From contig NC_081410.1 in assembly GCF_030272615.1 (NCBI RefSeq), positions 143,683,349 to 143,747,348 on the forward strand: DNA of 64,000 nt, in the 5' to 3' direction. The number at the start of each line of letters is the position of its first letter. The first letter of the stretch is position 1. The position numbers and the translations under genes are program-made. Positions 1-13,159 of this stretch are shown piece by piece. Source of the stretch: Cryptomeria japonica. Taxonomy: Eukaryota > Streptophyta > Pinopsida > Cupressales > Cupressaceae. Below the pieces are notes generated by a model. It did no database searches. It saw only the letters and a list, made by a program, of their open reading frames with translations, and was not told where the DNA came from.

Positions 1-14
1 AGTTGATTTTACTA

Positions 15-345
15 TTTTATTTTCTATAAGGTAAAGGGGCAACTAGTTATGCATGGTTCAATTATTGTACACCAAGAACTAAACTAGATATCGAAGCTCC
101 TTATTATTTTGTTTTCTATAGGACACAGGGATCATTATAGGACAAAGGGGTCATTAGTTGTATAGGGTTCAATTATTGTTCAACGTGTTCTAGATATTCA
201 AGTTGCTTTTATTATTCTTCTTTCTATAGGATAGAAGGGTCACTAGTTGTATATCTAAGCTACTTATATTATTTTGTTTTCTATAAGATAAAGGGCTAGT
301 TGTCTAGGGTTCAATTATTGTGCAACTAGTTCTACGTAAAATATC
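15..345. repeat. Degenerate tandem repeat at window start
   Basis: The words TTTTCTATAGGATAAAGGG and GGTTCAATTATTGTNCAAC recur several times (TTCAATTATTGT at about 57, 168 and 310). They form imperfect units of roughly 55-140 bp. No reading frame is supported. The array probably continues to the left of the window. Confidence 0.5.
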
Positions 346-879
346 TAGTCTTATCACTTATTTATATTGTATATTGTAAATAAATAGTTCACATGTAAAG
401 AAAAAAACACTTTAATAGATTCATATTTGAACACATGAGAACCTATGAAAATTATATAAATAGGGGTTGTGAAATTGATGTATTGGGGGCTTGGGATAAG
501 GTTATGTTTTCTGCAAATTAAAAAAATGTTGAGCATGTTCAAGCAATATTACAATATCGAACATCGGTCATTTGTGGACAAATTTATTATTTACAAACAT
601 TGGCATTAGACTTTCACCCTGAAAGAACTTCTACATCACGATATCCAAAATGTGCGGAGCTCCTCTTTATGAATCTTTCTTTCAAATCTTTCCTATAGAG
701 AATCATTACTCAACTGGGCAAGGTTATCTCATGCAAGAACAAATTTGATAAATTTGTCAGTTTAAGGGTGTATCCAAGGGTTTGTGTTGAATTGGACGTA
801 ATTAACTAGTTACCTACAAAAGTTAAGCTAATTGGACTAGGGTCTAAGTTTTACCATCCACTAACTAATTACCTACAAA

Positions 880-3800
880 AGTTAAGTTAATGCTTGTTTT
901 CATTGTGGACAAAGAGGACACTTAATAAGGGATTATCTGACAAGAAGCATTGGAATGATGCAAGCCCAGGTTTTAACTCAACCTAGTCCACTACAAGTTA
1001 AGAAGTAGACTTTAGTTTCTTCTTTGCCTAAAGATTCAACTCAAGTCCAAGAGATCAATGCCCCTATTAACACCAATATTAATCAAAATTCTAAACAAAT
1101 TTCCTTTCCTTACAAAAATATTGTAATAGAGGATGGATGGAAGGTAGTTAGAAAAGGAAGTAACCCTTTGAGCCTATAGGTAGATATAGTGGTTTTCAAT
1201 CTCATCGAGGGGTTTATCACTCTTCTACTCAACATAATGTTGAATCTACAATTTATAGTTCTTCATCAACTCCCTCTTTTATGAGACAAAGATCTAGGTC
1301 CCCTTCTCCTAAGGATGGGGGTACCTTTGTGCAACCCCATTCTGCCAAACAAAGATCAAGGTCTCCTTTACATGCTAATTTTGATTTCGGTTCTTTTGAT
1401 CATTCTACATGTATAGCTAACCATTTTTAAGCTTTTCCACAAGAAGATGTTACCTCCATCCCTTCTTTGCCATGAATTTTAAAATTATGTCATGAAATAT
1501 TAGAGGGATATGTATCTCTCATCGCAAATATGGAGTTAAAGATGTATTGGTTACTTTAAAACTTATAAATATAGGTCTTTCCTCTCTTATATCCAATGAA
1601 TGGAGATATTATTTCTTCCTTCATACATTGTATATAGAAGGTAGAGGGGGTAATTATCATTGGTTTGGAACCCTAGGTGTATAAATTTGTCATTGATAAA
1701 AGGGAGGACCCTTCACACAATTTTGTGTGGGCCCTCAATTTTATGAATGGACAACCCATTGGTTTTTGCTCTATTTATATTCCAAATTTCTCTAAAAGAT
1801 AGAAGTGGGTTATAGGAATGGATGGTGAAAAACCTACCTAATGTTGATTGAGCTATAAAAGGTGATTTCAATATGATTAAACATAAAAATGATTGAACTT
1901 GGCGAAACCATACCAAACTAAGTAATGAGTAATTTGATAAATGGTTATATTGTCATAATGCCATTGGTGTAATAGAACCTATTCACAAAAAATGCCTTAA
2001 TCATGACAATAATTAGTTCACTTAGTCTAATTGCAAATTTTGGGAAGATAGACATAGACAACTCAATAGACTAGATAGATTTTACATATCTCCCAATCTT
2101 CAAATTGGTCAGGACTCATTTGGTCATTGTGTTAGAGTAGATTACACTTCTACTCTCTCAAAACATTTGTCTATCATTTCTTTCCATAACAAGGATTGAT
2201 AAGAATAAAGAGGACTCAAAGCTACCATATAAGCTTAATGCTTCACACTTGATAAAAGAAACCTATTTGGCTGCCCTAATGGAACTTTTGAATTTTATTT
2301 GTAATCCAAAATGAAGGGGATTATCAAAGGGAATGGTGAAAAATATGCAATTTCAAGGTGTGCCAAATTTTTACATGCCTTGAATAGAACAAGAATAGCA
2401 TGGTAGTAAAAATGTAAAGAAAAATCTCTCAAAGAAAAAATTGAACATGATAGAAAATTATTGAATGGTAGGCCTAATGATATCAATTTATAGACTTTCG
2501 TATCTTTATTAGAAGCTCAAGTTTAGATAATGGAAAATGATGTTCTGCATTCCCTGGAGAAGAATAAGAAAATTGGGATGGTCCTCAAGCTTGATATATC
2601 TAAAGCCTATGCTTGTATATCTTGATTTTTTTTGTTCATTACTCTTTAGAAGTTTGTATTTAATGAATACAACATTTAACTTATCAAAGAATACATTGCT
2701 ACTTTAATATTTTTAATCATCAACAATGGAGTGGCTAAAGAATTATACAATAGTGAAAGAGGTTTTCACTAGGGATACCCCTTGTCTTGATATTTATTTT
2801 AGTGGATGAAATTTTGGGAAGAAATATTTGCTAAAATCATTACCCAAAATAATCTTCAATGAGTGCAACCGACTTCCTCCCTCCCCCCAACATCACACCA
2901 ACAATTTTTGGATGATATTGTTATGTTTGGTATCTCCTCTATTCATGAAGCTTGACAATGGATCAAGATGACCCTTAAAAAATATGTGAGGATCTCAGGC
3001 CAACACATCAATTATAATAAGAGCATGTTATATTTTTTCAACATTGAGGAGAGGCTCTACGAGATGGTTATCAAGATATTAAAATGTCAAAATGAATCTC
3101 TCTTAACAACCTACTCAGGCTTGTCACTTGCAACTAAAACGTTACCTCATAACTACTATATTGGTATTATGGAGAGAACCTAGAAACAACTTGCAGGTTG
3201 GAAAGGTAAGCTACTAAGTCAAGTTGGGAAATTTGTGTTATTGAATGCTACCCTTCAAAGCATCCTAGTGTTCTATTTTTCCCTTTTCAAATTATTAGTC
3301 TTTATAGCCAACAAGATAGAACAAATACATAAAAAAATTCTTTGGCCTAGGGTTGAAGAGAAAAAAGAATGACTCTATTTAAATGGGAAATAGTATGTAT
3401 ACAAATGTACATGGGAAGGCTAGGCCAAAGGAGAATTTATCTCTTAAACAAAGCCCTTATTTCCAAAATAGGGTGGAATTTAATACTTTTAGATAATTAT
3501 TGGATTAGGATTGTGCAAGAAAAGTATCTCAAGGAGGAAGAATTTTTGTTTTCATCCCCACCTAAAGGGTCTCAAATTTGGAACAACATCCTTAACTCTT
3601 ATTTAGAAAAAAAAAAAGGGAATAAGATGGAGAGTTGGTAATGGTTGCAAAATAAAGTTCTTGGAAGATATTGGGTTGGCAACACAACTCTCCACTCCCC
3701 CCTTCATTTAGAAATATAATAGAGCCTCTCTCTTGACACTTTGGGGTTAAAATTTTTTATTATGTGGATTGGAGGGAAGAAAAGCCTAAGTGAAAGGATA

Positions 3801-5060
3801 TTCTTTTTCAATTCCTTCCAAGGTGGCAAGAAAGAGACCTATTTTTTGAGGCTTTAAGATGTTTCCAATTCTTTGATCTTCAAAGAAGAGATGAGGCTAT
3901 ATGGTCTCCTACCATGGAAGGTGGATTTTCAGTCTCCTCTTCTTACTCCAAAGCCGCACTTACACCTAAAGAAGATTAATTGGAGACTAATATGGGACAA
4001 AAATATTACTCCTAATATTTTCCACTTTTGGTGGAAAAGTATACATAATTAGATTCTTGCAATTGATAATTTAGTAAAAAGAGGATTCCAGCTTGTAAAT
4101 AGATGCATTGTATTTTTTCGAGAGGAAGAATCAATAGACCACTTGCTAAATTACATTGTAATTCCACTAGAGATGTTTTGAATAGTGTTTCTAGCTTTGA
4201 GTATTAGTTGGGTCATCCCTAGTACCATTAAAAAATCTTATTATATCCTTGAAGGATAAATCACCTTTTAGACATTTGGTGTTAAGGATCTCCAGAGTTG
4301 GATCCCTCCCTTCTTGGCCTAGCATATTTGCAAGGAAAGAAATAATAGAATATTCAAAGAAGAGGCTTAAAATAGCAAGGAGGTTTTCCAATTTATTAAG
4401 GAAAACATAAATCACATGAAACATGATTACACAATTCAGAGGGCTTGCATTTTGGTATAATTTTTCAAAAGATGGTGTGGAGTGGCATGTAGCATGGACA
4501 AAATCAAAGTAAGTAAAATAAATTTAAGGAAGCATGTGCATTGGAGAAAGCCAAGGAAATATGTGGTTAAGTTAAATTTTAATGGGTTTCGTATATGAAA
4601 CGATGGTGTGGCTATGACTGCTAGAATTATAAGGGATTCTAAGGGAAAATTGATAGAAGGATATGCTAGATCTGTTAGGATTAAAAATAAAAGTGAAGTA
4701 GAATCTATCACACTTTGGTGGGGCCTAAGAGAATCTTGATCCATGGGTTTAACAATGTCCTAATCGAAGGTGATTCAAAATTTGTAATAAATGTTATAAG
4801 GTCAAATGTTTCCTCATCATGGAAAATAAAAAAGTTCATGGAGGATAGTAAGTGCATTATTGAGTTGCTATCAAAATGGGAGGCTACACATATTTATGGG
4901 GAGGGGAATAAATTCATGGATGCCTTTGCTAATGATGGATTAAAGTTTAGAGATTAGAAGAATTGGACCAACGAGGTGAAGATCCTTAGTCACATCAAAG
5001 ATATTATAAACAATGATAGATATGAAAGGTTTATGAATCATATAGAGGAAGGAAATGTTT
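880..5060 (+). pseudogene. Degenerate LINE (non-LTR retrotransposon), ORF1 tail plus ORF2
   Basis: This is a decayed non-LTR retrotransposon. A zinc-knuckle-like stretch (CFHCGQRGHLIRDY, final Cys lost) lies near 892-940. An endonuclease start resembling SWNIRG, with Trp changed to a stop, is near 1472-1520. Reverse transcriptase follows: LKLDISKAYA (the LDxxKA-D block) near 2585, a degraded RGxxQGxPLS near 2760, and FLDDIVMFG (the FADD-type active site, both Asp kept) near 2903-2930. An RNase H-like domain of the plant LINE type (VLIEGDSKFVINVI, then GNKFMDAFAN) lies at about 4565-4960. The domain order matches plant L1-type LINEs. Many stops and frameshifts occur in every frame, so the copy is dead. 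The 5' and 3' ends and target duplications were not identified. Confidence 0.75.
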
Positions 5061-5099
5061 AAATTTGTGCTTATTGTTATGCTTGTATGGAATGTAAAT

Positions 5100-7330
5100 A
5101 CTTCTCTAGAGATAAGGTGGAAAAGAAAGGATGTGGTGACTTGGAAAAGCTCTCACACTACCAAATTTCATGAAGTAATCTATCTTTGAGAGATTTATAA
5201 TGATAATATTTGATACTCGCATAAGGGAAGCATACAAGTACACCTAGAAAAGGACTTCCTACAGTAATTACCATTTATGGAGAAATAAGGAAATTGTAGA
5301 GAGAAGAAAGGAAATTAATTATATGCCTTTTCTCTCAAATGGCAATAGGAAAGGAGTTCTTTTTGGTGGTCGCCAAACTTTATATCAATCGTAATTTTCT
5401 AGAAAGATCCACTAAAAGCCTAGTTTTTCTTGCTCTGGGTACTAGTAGTGTTGAATATTTTATTTTAAATAGGTACCAAAAAAATATAATTATGGCAGGC
5501 TAGAGTTTGTGAGTTGATTCCACTTCATTTTCCTCTTTTAAGAAAAACAATCAAGTTCGGGACATTTTCAACATGAGGAATAACTCCATTCTAGGAAAGT
5601 GATGAAGACCTATCATCACAACTCATGAATAGTTGGAATTTTTTTAGAGTGGTGGTTGGGGGTGTTAAAATGGAGGTTTTGGAGGAACTTATTTCTCAAG
5701 TCATTGGCTTGAGCTGCAATGGCAACAAAGTTCCCTATTTAAGTCAAAAGAATGCATATGAGGTCTATATTTTTCTATTATTAGAAAGTGGAGAAACATT
5801 GAAAAGGCACTTGAATTCATTTAGTAGAGAAGAGTTCCTGCCACCATGGGGAGCCATTAGTTATCATTTGATTAAATAATTCTCTTTGGAGGAAAGGTTT
5901 TCAATGTTCCATGGTTACCACTTCCCTCTCCTGAATCATTTAAGGCACCACAAACGTGTAAGTTACTTGTTCTTCCTGTTCTCTACCATGGAAAAATATG
6001 TTGCCAAGATGGTTTATCCTCCATTAGCCAAGGTCTTATTTATGCAATCTACAATTATTGTTTAGAGAATACACTTGTAGTTAGCCCTACTTTGTGCCAC
6101 AATTCCCCTACTAACCAAGGTCAAAATCATCCACTACCATGCATCTCGAAATGAAAAATTTCCTTTAAGGATGATGAGCCATCCTCTTCCCATGTTATTT
6201 CCCAACAAAATCATTGCTCTATTATTCCTAGAAACAAAATCCTAATCTTGGTTGTGGAATTCCCCCTTTGGTGATTGACATTGATCCTATAGCTGCCCCA
6301 AGAAGTGAAAATTTTTTATCACTAACCTTGAAAGCATTCACCCCTAGTCTGTTAGTGGCAGAGGCAAAGTGGTGTGTAAGTCCTTAGAGAATAGCCATGA
6401 TGTTTCCCCATCCATTTCTATTGATATTTCTAACAATGAATTGGCTATGGATGTTAGTACTCCTATCGCTAGAGAGTGTAGGTTTGTTATGCTTGCTAAG
6501 CTTTATGTTTCCACTAAAATTGCTAAGGCCATAGAGAATAAACCCAATGATGATATATATAAGGAACAGTCAGAGGATTCAACTTTTAATGGGAGTGATC
6601 TTGGGAGTAAGGAAGAGATCTAGGATGAACCACTCAATTTGGTTAAAGAAGAATAACTTTCCTATTCCCCTTCGACAAAGACTCAGTTCAATGATGCACA
6701 TGAAGGGCTTAAAATCCTAAAGGATTATAGGAGAATAGAGACCAATTACTAGCAAGCAATGGTAGCAAAAATATTGAGGATCTTCATGTTAGGGTCGAGA
6801 ACCTAGAAACCCCTCAAATTTGTTTGAGTTGTGAAAGAAATAGAGAGTGGATCAAACACATAGAAGGAGGTATTGAGAAACCAATCAAATTCAATCAAAT
6901 CTTGATGTAGAAGTGTGTGGTGGAGGCTGTGATTGTGGAAAACATATTTTAGAAAAAGAAGGAAAGGAAGACTCCTCTGAAGACTAAGGGCCAGTGGATC
7001 AAGGGAAAGATAAAACAACACCTTAGTCCCATGGGAGGAGGAGTTGAAGGACATGTTGGATGGATGGGGCTATTTTTCTCAATACCCTCCATTATTTCAT
7101 TTTTTTTCTAGTCTTAGCTATTTTTAGATTATCTTAGAACTTATATATTTATGCTTATGTTTATGTAAACTTGTTATAAAATCTTTGTTTCTTTTAGTGG
7201 GCTTCACCTCAAAGCCCTTTTTTTGATAGATGGTTTTTTATTTGGATATCTAACAAGTTGGGGCCCTTCTCCACTTAACTTAATAAAAAATGTAACTAAG
7301 CATGTCCTTTCTATATAACCCTTGTAATTG
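5100..7330 (+). pseudogene. Decayed coding remnants of an unidentified retroelement
   Basis: Short open stretches at 5625-5879 and 6369-6623, and a further coding-like stretch near 6830-7060, are on the same strand as the upstream LINE but have no domain I can name. The piece at 5640-5870 has a block VVVGGVK...ISQVIGL. A related VKVGGVDFV block lies on the minus strand near 22,750, so both may come from one conifer-type repeat protein. Near 7190-7330 the text GGGCTTCACCTCAAAGCCC followed by TTTTTTTGATAG looks like the 3' end of a LINE. Function is unknown. Confidence 0.35.
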
Positions 7331-7960
7331 TGATGTTTGCATATTGACGTCCTTTCATTTGTGTTTTGGACCCATTTCAATTAGAATGACTTTTATGCAA
7401 TAGCGAGTGTACAAATATTTCTTTTGATTAAGAGAAAACACACAACCTAAGATTTATAACTTTCTATCTACACTATTTTATAAGGATTAGTCATAATTCT
7501 TAGTTTTACCCCTTTCTTTCCCAATATTATATCTATAGTCATGACAATGATCTCAATTTGTTCTATACTTGCACACAATGACCTATTTAAGTTTTTAAAA
7601 TTGAAATTCAATTTTTGGGATCAACTTGACCTATGCTCATTACCATTATGTCAAATCAAGATGAGAAAGAATTTCATTTATGACTCACCGTGTTCTATTT
7701 TAAAGTGAAGCTCTAGTTTGTTTTACATTATCAAGACATATCACTTGAGATTATTTCCTTCCTAGAGCTACCATTTATCACTTGCATATGCATTATTAAG
7801 AGCATTAAGGTATTTTACATGTTTGAGTGCACTATCCTTGATCTTTTATTTAGTTGTTGATTTAGTATCTTTACATAATTCTAACAAAAGGTAAGCAATT
7901 ATCCTTACTATATGCAAATCAACAAGCAAAAGAACCAATTTTATGTAGAAACAAACTAAA
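7330..7960. other. AT-rich DNA with no recognisable feature
   Basis: I see no coding stretch longer than chance, no repeat unit and no RNA gene here. Confidence 0.5.
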
Positions 7961-8340
7961 AACATATATTGTGGAGTGTTCTTGTGCTCTTGGATGGAGC
8001 AGGCTCATTTTTGAATCAGATTCACAAGTGGTGGTGCATTTGTTGACTCAGCAGCATTGTGCAAATGCTAGTTGGTAGTTAGTTTTGGTTGTTAACTAGA
8101 TCCTTAATTTGTGTGCGTGTTTGGATTTTGTTACTTTCTCACATATCCCTCGGGCGTGGAACGGAGTAGCAGATTGTCTAGCCAAATGGACTTATGATCA
8201 AATGCTAAACTAGAATATTGCTGATAAGGGTCAATTACCCCTAGGTTTGTGGCAACAGTTAGATCACTTAGTGGAACTTGATAGGGCTATTTGATGCCCC
8301 TGCTATGTATTTCTTCTTCTTTGAATAAATTCTAACCCCC
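7960..8340 (+). pseudogene. LINE RNase H-domain remnant and 3' tail
   Basis: Reading on the plus strand gives FESDSQVVVHLLTQQH, then FSHIPRAWNGVADCLAKW. These are the two most conserved parts of the RNase H domain at the end of plant LINE ORF2: the ESDS active-site Asp region and the R-x-x-N-x-x-AD-x-LA helix. One stop interrupts the middle (ASW-stop). The frame ends at the TGA near 8293, followed by AATAAATTC about 30 bp later, as at a LINE 3' end. Only the terminal domain remains, as expected for 5' truncation. It is a different copy from the RNase H at 4.6-5.0 kb. Confidence 0.7.
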
Positions 8341-9060
8341 ATTCTATTGGAAATTCAGCATTTTCAATATTATTAGGAATTGAATCTGCAAGTCCAAATT
8401 AAATCTACACTTACAAAATCAAACTCTAGCCAAAAAAATGACCCAAAGTGAAAAAAATCATTCACTACTCCAAACGCTTGTTTAAATTTACTAATATTGT
8501 TACACCATTCATAAATCAACAATTGATATGAGTCACAATTTTCTATCAAAATACTTCTATTAGTCTATTCATTTCCAACAATTTTCATTTATATAAACTA
8601 ATATAGTTTTTTATATCATCACAAAGATAGCACATTGAATATATTCTAAATATTTAATATTTTTATATATCTATGTTAACTGGATTTTATTCTCCTTTAA
8701 ATTAGGCGAGGGCTCTTTATTTTGCCTCTTTTCAACCCTCAGCCATCAAAGGAGTCTCATAGGTTCTTAGAATGATCATAATCTTATATGCATTCATTGG
8801 CAAATCCTACACCTACACTTCACTTAAAAAAAAATAAGAAATTTATAGTTTACTTAGAAAAGGGAACAAAATTTAAGAAAAAAACTGAAAACCAATAATT
8901 ATATACAGCAATTGGGTTCGCCATTATAACAGCAAAGCCTGCAAGTGATTAAAAATCCAATCAACACTCATTTATGAACTGACATTCCTGCGTTGCTAAT
9001 TCTGTTAACACTTTCAGTGCTGCCACTGTGCAATCCATTTGAATAATATAAAGTTGTCCT
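8340..9060. other. AT-rich spacer, nothing identified
   Basis: No coding signal, repeat array or RNA gene could be supported. Confidence 0.5.
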
Positions 9061-9078
9061 TCTATGGGACCCTTCATT

Positions 9079-10260
9079 TATTCCTGAATAAATTAGTCAT
9101 GAAAACTTGTCCAATTCCACAATGTGTCTGAACTGACAGAAAAGTAATCATAAAAAACAATCCAGGATGGGTTCTTAGCTTTTCATTACTTCTTCTCACC
9201 CACATAAGAACGATAATAAAAACAATGATATGACAGAAAAATAATGATAAAAGACAATCCATTAATAAAGTACTCTGATACCCTGTTTTCTGTTCACTAC
9301 TACATTCCAAAATGAACTATGAAGCAATTCAAGCTTTTAAATGGGCCCAATTCAAACTATCCTTTTCAATCTTGTATAGATACCACACAATTCAAAGTCC
9401 TGAGGATTAGCTGTCCCCCAACTCTCAATGTTCACATGAAAATTCATGCATAGAACAAAAATGTCATGCAAGTGACTGAAGTTAGAGAAGAAGATGAGTG
9501 GCTCAGACGTGGAAGAGGAGGACATTATGTGAAAGGTGGATTGTTTTTAGCAGGGTGGACGAATGGCTCATTTTACACTGCATGCTGTTAGAAATTTTAT
9601 TCCTGAATAAAATTAGTCATAACAACTTGTCCAATTCCACTATGTGTCTGAACTGACAGAAAAATAATCATAAAAAACAACCCAGGATGGGTCCTGAACT
9701 GACAGAAAAATAATGATAAAAGACAATCCATTAAAGTAGTCTGATACCCTCTTTTCTGATCACTACTACATTCCAAAATGAACAACGAAGCAATTCAAGC
9801 TTTTTAATGGGCCCAATTCAAACTATTGTATAGATACCACACAATTCAAAGTCCCGAGGATTAGCTGGCCCCAACTCTCAATGTCCACATGAAAATTCAT
9901 GCATAGAACAAAAATGTCATGCAAGTGACTGAAGTTACAGAAGAAGATGAGTGGCTCAGACGTGGAAGAGGACATTATGTGAAAAGTGGATTGTTTTTTA
10001 GCAGGGTGCACGAATGGCTCATCTTACATAGATACCACACAATTCAAACTATCCTTTTCAATCTTGTATAGATACCACACAATTCAAAGTCCTGAGGATT
10101 AGCTGTCCCCCAACTCTCAATGTCCACATGAAAATTCATGCATAGAACAAAAATGTCATGCAAGTGACTGAAGTTACAGAAGAAGATGAGTGGCTCAGAC
10201 GTGGAAGAGGAGGACATTATGTGAAAGGTGGATTGTTTTTAGCAGGGTGCACGAATGGCT
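9079..10260. repeat. Nested duplication: two full and one partial copy of a ~450-500-bp unit
   Basis: Copy 1 runs about 9,079-9,560, copy 2 about 9,599-10,020, and partial copy 3 about 10,041-10,260. Shared words include ATTCCTGAATAAA, CTTGTCCAATTCCAC, GAGGATTAGCTG and GTGGCTCAGACGTGGAAGAG. Copy 2 has internal deletions relative to copy 1. GTTAGAAATTTTATT follows copies 1 and 3, which suggests unequal exchange. Minus-strand frames across the copies are short and differ, so I do not call a gene. Confidence 0.8.
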
Positions 10261-10279
10261 GTTAGAAATTTTATTTATT

Positions 10280-12230
10280 GGAGACAATGAGAGGGAAGAA
10301 CAGATGGAACATAGTTTTGGAAAGGTCAAGTAAAATCTGGGATCTACAATGGAAATGGTTATCTGGTTTTTAGAATGTATCTAGGTGTGTTATTCTTTAC
10401 ACATTATAAATATATTATAATAGATGTTTGGTGCATTCTAGAAGCTAGATAGTCATTCTTATCGAGGACTATTCATTCTGTAAGTATAACAGATTTGTTG
10501 AATTTTACATAGTATATGTTATAAATATGTTAACATTTAGAATTTATTGTTAAAATTCTAATAATAAATATAGAGATTTAATTATAAATATTAAATAAAT
10601 TAAATATGACATTTAATTTAATTTTCAATCATTAAAAAATTAATAAACGATATTAGTAATCAATCTGTTAAAATGTTGGAAGTTTATAGTTTGACTAAGC
10701 AATAAAAATTTAAAATCTAGAATTGTCTATTGATTTAGATTCATACATACAAAAGTGAATCTGCAAGTGTGACTTAGCCTGTTGTATATCTGTTTGTAGA
10801 GGGATGATGTCTATAAATATTGTGTCAAAAATTGTTAAATTAGTAAATATCATTTATGACAATTCTCTGATTAATACTTCTCTCTAAATAAGGAATAGGA
10901 GATTAGGGGTTTTCAAATGATTAAGGAATGTATTTGAATATAACAACATAACAAATGAATCCACACAAACATACACTAGGTTCACTCACAAGAAGCTATG
11001 AAAAAGGGTAGAATGGTTTAAAATTTGAATTTGGGTTTCAAAATTTAAAGTTTAGATTTATGTCAGTACAAAATCAATGGATCAATTTCACACTTTAAAA
11101 TTTCAACAAAGAAGATAAATGGTCGATCTGGATATTAGAATTGATTCCTTAATAAGAGTGTTAATGGGGACAAAATGATACATGGACATGAGTCTAACTT
11201 AATGCACACACACATACCCTATGTTGAGTTGTTACTACATAAATAGGAGGATTAATTGATGCTTGTCAAAGTAAGACATATACTCAACATGTAAATTAAT
11301 ATTTCAAACACTCAAAGGAAACAAACATGTATGGTAGTTGTCACAACCCTCCTTTATCACTTTTTGATTTGATGCAATTCTATTATGTTTTTTTTGGTTA
11401 AGCTATTAAAAATGATTGAATAAATGTTATAAAAGAATAAAAATAATAATAAACACACACACACACACACACACTTGGAGAGTATAATTCAAAGGCATTA
11501 TTTTTATTTTATTTATTTTCCCACTCCCAATTATGGCACATGTTGTAGGAAGAATTAGAAGCTTCTAGAGGAATCTCCACCACCTTGCATGTAACTCCCC
11601 CACTAAATTTTTAATCAATTTGCATGAGTCCAATATTGGAAAATAATCTCTCTTTTTTAAATTCTCTAGATAGTGGAATTCAGGGATTTTTCTTATAAAA
11701 TTGTATGCAAGTTTCAAAGAAGGGAGTTGATTATATTTTGAAGAAAATTTCCCAAGTTTTAATAGTAGGATCTTCTTGGTAGTCTCATTTTCGTTGCAGG
11801 ATTTGTTAAGTTAATGTTTGAAAGATTTCTCTCAAGTGGCAAGGAAGGATCTAAGGAGGATAGCTAGAAGGTTGGATTCAACATTGAACTTTGATAAGCC
11901 AGGTTCTCCTCTTGTTATTTCACATTCCCATATGAGAAAATGGTATTATCCAAAATATAGCTTCTAGATCTTCCTTTATAAAATTTTCTTTTGTGATAAT
12001 ATTGAAAAGATAGCTTATCTATTTGTTTAATTTTTTCTTAGAGAAGAAATATCAGATCTTGCCTGCATGTCAAAGATAGCTTTATTATTTGTTTTAGAAA
12101 ATATCAGATCTTGCTTTTCTTCTCTCAATTTCATTTATTGAATTGGAAATTTAAATGTAATTCTTTTTCTTACATTAAAATCTTACTTCCCTACGAACAG
12201 AAAATGCCTAATAATAAGATATAAATCTCA
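10280..12230. other. AT-rich non-coding DNA with an (AC)n microsatellite at 11,452-11,474
   Basis: The only clear features are the CA dinucleotide run and general AT richness. No frame longer than chance was found. Confidence 0.5.
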
Positions 12231-12233
12231 TGT

Positions 12234-12560
12234 ATTCATTTCTCTCTATAAATAATCCTCTGTGTTATTCATCTCTGTGAATAATTCCTCATTCTCATTT
12301 GATTTCATGAATATTTTTATCTGGTTATATACTTCTCTCTGTGAATATTAGTTGAAATGGAGGAATATATTTCTCTGTGAATAATCCTCTGTGGAAATCT
12401 AATTATCTGTTTTATTTGCTGAAGCAAATCTCTCTATTTCTTCCTGTGAAATCAATTTCCTACCTCTGTGATAATCTAATTATCTATTTATTTCTGAAGC
12501 AAATCTTTCCATTTCATTTCATTCCTGTGAAATTCTTGTTCTTATTTCATAAAATACTCC
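12234..12560. repeat. Degenerate minisatellite, core TCTCTGTGAATAATCCTC
   Basis: The core recurs near 12,241, 12,272, 12,339, 12,370 and 12,382. A longer duplication (TAATCTAATTATCT...CTGAAGCAAATCT) is at about 12,394 and 12,472. An open frame over part of this stretch is a by-product of the repeat. Confidence 0.6.
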
Positions 12561-12602
12561 TTTTTATATACCATTAAATTCTGGAAATGTAAGCCATATC
12601 CA

Positions 12603-12621
12603 TATATATATATATATATAT
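12603..12621. repeat. (AT)n microsatellite
   Basis: A short pure AT dinucleotide run. Confidence 0.9.
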
Positions 12622-12699
12622 AAAATTTATATCATGTGAAAATGAATATAGTAAACATTGCAAGCAATTTTAATATGAAATTCACGTCATTTGAATTTT

Positions 12700-12905
12700 A
12701 TGGGTATTGGGCGACGTGCAGGCTAGTGGAGGCGGTTATAGTAACCGTTGGGGAAGTGGTACCTTCCACTTCCCTTGCGGTCACTGTCACGGCAGTGGCC
12801 ACAGGGTAGTGGAGGGGACCACATCACTGTGGGCAGCCTGCTTCCGCAGACCCGCAGTGGTGATGGGACCCGTGGGTCCCACTCCCACTTGCCCCCTTTC
12901 CTTTT
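12700..12905. other. GC-rich block with consecutive hairpins
   Basis: This island is far richer in GC than its surroundings. It holds at least three perfect stems in a row: CGGTTA-TAG-TAACCG (about 12,733-12,747), GGGAAGTGG/CCACTTCCC (about 12,751-12,774) and GGGACCC-GT-GGGTCCC (12,865-12,880). A weaker CACTG/CAGTG stem lies between them. The frames across it are unsupported. It may be part of an old LTR or leader. Confidence 0.55.
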
Positions 12906-13159
12906 TTCAAAAAAATGCCACTACAAATTTAATTCATGGCAATTTGTACATTGTTAACTTTTTTATTTTAGTTTAATAAAATTTTAACTTAGGTAATTTC
13001 AAAATGTAATTATTTTAGCAATTTTCTAAATTGTAAATTAAATTTTATAATTGTCCTTAGTAAAATTTATAATAATTATTTTCTTTTAAGCAATTCTCTA
13101 ATTGTAGATCAAATTGTGTTAAATTTTATAACTGGAATTTTATAAAAACTACTTAAATT

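Noticed and set aside
12707-12976. Gly-rich 89-codon frame over the GC-rich block
   Set aside because: Explained by the hairpin-rich GC block; no domain and no conservation evidence.
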